NCBI GenBank assembly: GCA_031282665.1
Contig: JAITDH010000185.1
Location: forward strand, 1 to 7,457
Length of the DNA stretch: 7,457 nt
Origin: Zoogloeaceae bacterium
Lineage (GTDB): Bacteria; Pseudomonadota; Gammaproteobacteria; Burkholderiales; Rhodocyclaceae
Direction: 5' to 3'
Position 1 is the first letter of the stretch. The number at the start of each line of letters is the position of its first letter. Below are positions 5,867 through 7,457 of this stretch, one piece after another. The notes under the pieces were generated by a model, which did no database searches, was not told the origin of the DNA, and was given only the letters and a program-made list of their open reading frames with translations. A program made the translations under genes and the position numbers.

Positions 5867-5882
5867 CTGACTTCCCGGAGGC

Positions 5883-7064
5883 ATGATGAATAACGACACC
5901 GGCGCATCGAAAACATCGGACGAGCACACCCTCGTCTTCCACCTCTCCGCCCTTCCCGCCCTCGAAGCGACGATGGGCGTTCCCGTCGCCCGTAGCGCCG
6001 TGGAAGCGCTGGGCAGGGGATTGCCCGCCCTCTCCGCCCATCTGCTGACGGACGAAAAGGAACGCGAGACCCTCGCCGGCCTGCCGCCCGGCCTCTGGGC
6101 GACGCGCTACCGGAGCGCCCCGCGCGAATCCGGCGCGCAGGCGGAAAAACAGGACGCCATCCACATCGCCGCCACCCGCCTGGGCATGGAATGGGCGAAG
6201 GAAATCTTCGGCGGCGCGACCGCCCGCTTCGTCCGCCTGCGCGTCGTGCTCCTCCCGGGCCATCCGCCAGCGCTGGACATTCCGTGCCTGCTGGAAAATG
6301 CGCCCGCCTCCGCCGACCCGGCGGCGGAACATGCCCTCGGCGAACTGCTGGAACACGGCGGCCTGCGCACCTTCCTGCAACCCATCGTCGCTTTTCCCGC
6401 CGGCGGGATCATTGGTTATGAAGCGCTGGCGCGCGGCCCGGCGGATTCCCCCATCGAGCGCGCCGACCAGCTTTTCGGCACCGCCGCCGGCATGGGCTGC
6501 ACGCACGAACTCGAACTGGCCTGCGCCTGGCAGGCCCTGCGCTGGCTGGAAGGCGCGCGCCGGGAGCGGCGCCTGCCCGAAGACCACTGGCTGGCCATCA
6601 ACCTTTCCGCGACCAGCCTGGCGGACGACGAACTGCGCCGCGCCCTGGCGCGTCCCGGCGTCGTCGTCGAAATCACCGAGCATCTTCCCCTCGACAACGC
6701 CCGCGCCCTTCTCCCCCTGATCGCCGAACTGCGCGCCCGCGGCGCCCGTCTTGCCCTGGACGACACCGGCTGCGGCTTCGCCGACCAGCGGGCCGCCGAA
6801 ACCCTGCGCCCCGATTTCGTCAAACTGTGCATCACCATCATCCGCAGCGTCGGACGCGGTTCCGCGGACGTCCTCTCCGACCTCGCCGCCACCATCGCCC
6901 ACCTGCGCGAACTGGGCATCGGCATCCTCGCCGAAGGCGTGGAAACCCAGGCCGAAGCCGAACAACTTTCCCGTTTCGACATCGACTACGCCCAAGGCTG
7001 GCTCTACGGCAAACCGCAGGCGGCGGATACGCTTCTTGCGGGGGAATTGAAGACAGAGGACTGA
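5883..7064 (+). CDS. EAL-domain protein, probable c-di-GMP phosphodiesterase
   Basis: A cytoplasmic protein of 393 residues; no signal peptide or membrane segment is seen. Residues about 150-385 form an EAL domain, which hydrolyses cyclic di-GMP to pGpG. The usual catalytic and metal ligands are all visible: Glu180 (YEALARGP), Asn240 (INLSA), Glu263 (EITEH), Asp293-Asp294, Lys314 (DFVKL), Glu351 and Glu354 (AEGVET), and Gln371 (YAQGWLYGKP). Loop 6 reads DDTGCGF instead of the common DDFGTG. The first 130 residues (LVFHLSALPALEATMGVPVA...) weakly recall a degenerate GGDEF domain with no GGDEF signature; this is inference. GGAGG lies 1 nt before ATG 5883 and 4 nt before ATG 5886, so the second Met may be the true start. 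The last residues (KTED) and the TGA are encoded by repeat copy 2. The gene follows the Hint gene by 16 nt and differs sharply from it in GC. Confidence 0.92.
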   Translation: MMNNDTGASKTSDEHTLVFHLSALPALEATMGVPVARSAVEALGRGLPALSAHLLTDEKERETLAGLPPGLWATRYRSAPRESGAQAEKQDAIHIAATRLGMEWAKEIFGGATARFVRLRVVLLPGHPPALDIPCLLENAPASADPAAEHALGELLEHGGLRTFLQPIVAFPAGGIIGYEALARGPADSPIERADQLFGTAAGMGCTHELELACAWQALRWLEGARRERRLPEDHWLAINLSATSLADDELRRALARPGVVVEITEHLPLDNARALLPLIAELRARGARLALDDTGCGFADQRAAETLRPDFVKLCITIIRSVGRGSADVLSDLAATIAHLRELGIGILAEGVETQAEAEQLSRFDIDYAQGWLYGKPQAADTLLAGELKTED

Positions 7065-7190
7065 GGACAGAAGACGGAGCGGCCGCTGGCGCGGCCTTTG
7101 TCGTCTGTAATCTGTGGTCAGAAGACCCACGCCAACTGACTACTGATCCACAAACCACAAAGCGAGCGCTCTGTCCTCTGTCCTCCAATT
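7045..7190 (+). repeat. Nested inverted-repeat intergenic element, copy 2
   Basis: This is the second copy of the element at 117-282, inverted relative to it in the window but in the same orientation relative to the flanking genes. The outer arms 7063-7081 and 7167-7185 are complementary at 17 of 19. The inner arms (about 7097-7120 against 7134-7160) are weaker. The GGCCGC hairpin and the following TTTGTCGTCTGT are as in copy 1. The centre diverges and is shorter. AATTG at the left edge and CAATT at the right edge extend the symmetry in this copy only. It fills the EAL-sotB gap and runs into the 3' end of the EAL gene. No direct target duplication is seen. Confidence 0.85.
7081..7096 (+). other. 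GC hairpin within repeat copy 2
   Basis: GGCCGC-TGGC-GCGGCC, followed by TTTGTC. The stem is identical to copy 1 while the loop differs (TGGC against TAT), suggesting the structure is kept. It lies 17 nt after the EAL stop and could act as a weak terminator or RNA 3'-end stabiliser; the short T-run makes intrinsic termination doubtful. Confidence 0.55.
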
Positions 7191-7197
7191 GATCCCC

Positions 7198-7457
7198 ATG
7201 GACACCCCCTCTTCGATTCCTTCCTCTCAAGCACCTCAAGCCCCCCAGCCCGCCGGAAACTGGCGTCCGGTGATTGCGCTGGCGCTGGCCGCTTTCATTT
7301 TCAATACCACGGAATTCGTGCCGGTTGCGCTGCTTTCCGCGATTGGCGAGGGGTTTTCGATGACGGTCGATGAAACCGGGCGGATGCTGACGATCTATGC
7401 CTGGGTGGTGGCGCTGGCTTCCTTGCCGATGATGTTGCTGACCCGGCGTATCGAGCG
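7198..7457 (+). CDS. sotB: SotB-type sugar efflux transporter (MFS), N-terminal part
   Basis: The first 86 codons of a major-facilitator transporter that continues past the window end. After a polar, proline-rich 22-residue lead, the sequence has [16 protein letters not shown] and [19 protein letters not shown]. These are nearly the same as E. coli SotB/YdeA ([35 protein letters not shown]). SotB exports arabinose, lactose and similar compounds, or their analogues, by proton antiport across the inner membrane. Membrane segments 1 and 2 are visible, with a short loop ([15 protein letters not shown]) between them. The start ATG at 7198 lies 7 nt after the right edge of repeat copy 2. No SD is seen, because the leader is the pyrimidine arm of the repeat. 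Substrate assignment is by family only. Confidence 0.88.
   Translation, partial: MDTPSSIPSSQAPQAPQPAGNWRPVIALALAAFIFNTTEFVPVALLSAIGEGFSMTVDETGRMLTIYAWVVALASLPMMLLTRRIE

Noticed and set aside
5867..5882. Hidden toxin or immunity gene after the Hint domain
   Set aside because: Only 16 nt separate the Hint stop from the EAL start, and the downstream frame is a clear EAL gene.
5625..7130. 501-codon minus-strand frame across the EAL gene
   Set aside because: It mirrors the codon bias of the EAL gene, has no domain, and crosses both the Hint gene end and the repeat.
7045..7190. Target-site duplication from AATTG and CAATT at the edges of copy 2
   Set aside because: The two are inverted, not direct, and copy 1 lacks them, so they are not a target duplication.

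Overview
The window looks like chromosomal DNA from a GC-rich Gram-negative proteobacterium, most likely a betaproteobacterium. The case rests on an exbB-exbD-lpxK gene order (lpxK makes lipid A, so there is an outer membrane), an oligopeptidase A close to the E. coli form, a DUF4124-plus-glutaredoxin protein of a kind common in betaproteobacteria, and an E. coli-like SotB efflux protein. A finer placement such as Rhodocyclales is only an impression.

Layout. On the minus strand, exbB (720-1334), exbD (281-703) and the first part of lpxK (1-189) form one unit. A perfect TATAAT -10 box lies just upstream of exbB. On the plus strand a tightly packed unit runs away from exbB: prlC (about 1396-3552), a secreted DUF4124/glutaredoxin protein (3567-4079), xth exonuclease III (4076-4885), a free-standing Hint (intein-like) protein (4898-5866) and an EAL-domain c-di-GMP phosphodiesterase (5883-7064). 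After it comes the start of a SotB-type sugar efflux transporter (7198 to the window end). Gaps between plus-strand genes up to the EAL gene are -4 to +16 nt, so co-transcription is plausible although the functions differ (peptide turnover, redox, DNA repair, signalling). No stretch over 300 bases lacks a gene.

Three things stand out. (1) Two copies of a 145-165 bp nested inverted-repeat element built from GGACAGA-like words fill the exbD-lpxK gap (117-282) and the EAL-sotB gap (7045-7190). Both have the same orientation relative to the flanking genes. Both overlap the upstream stop codon in the same ACTGAGG context, and copy 1 appears to supply the start region of lpxK. (2) The Hint gene is an orphan: it has complete-looking splicing/cleavage motifs, almost no flanking extein, no recognisable toxin or immunity partner, and a much lower GC content than its neighbours. 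(3) The 5' end of prlC carries five 18-bp tandem units. Each unit repeats an SD-like and start-codon-like arrangement in frame.

Calls rest on reading motifs and remembered family sequences; no database search was run.
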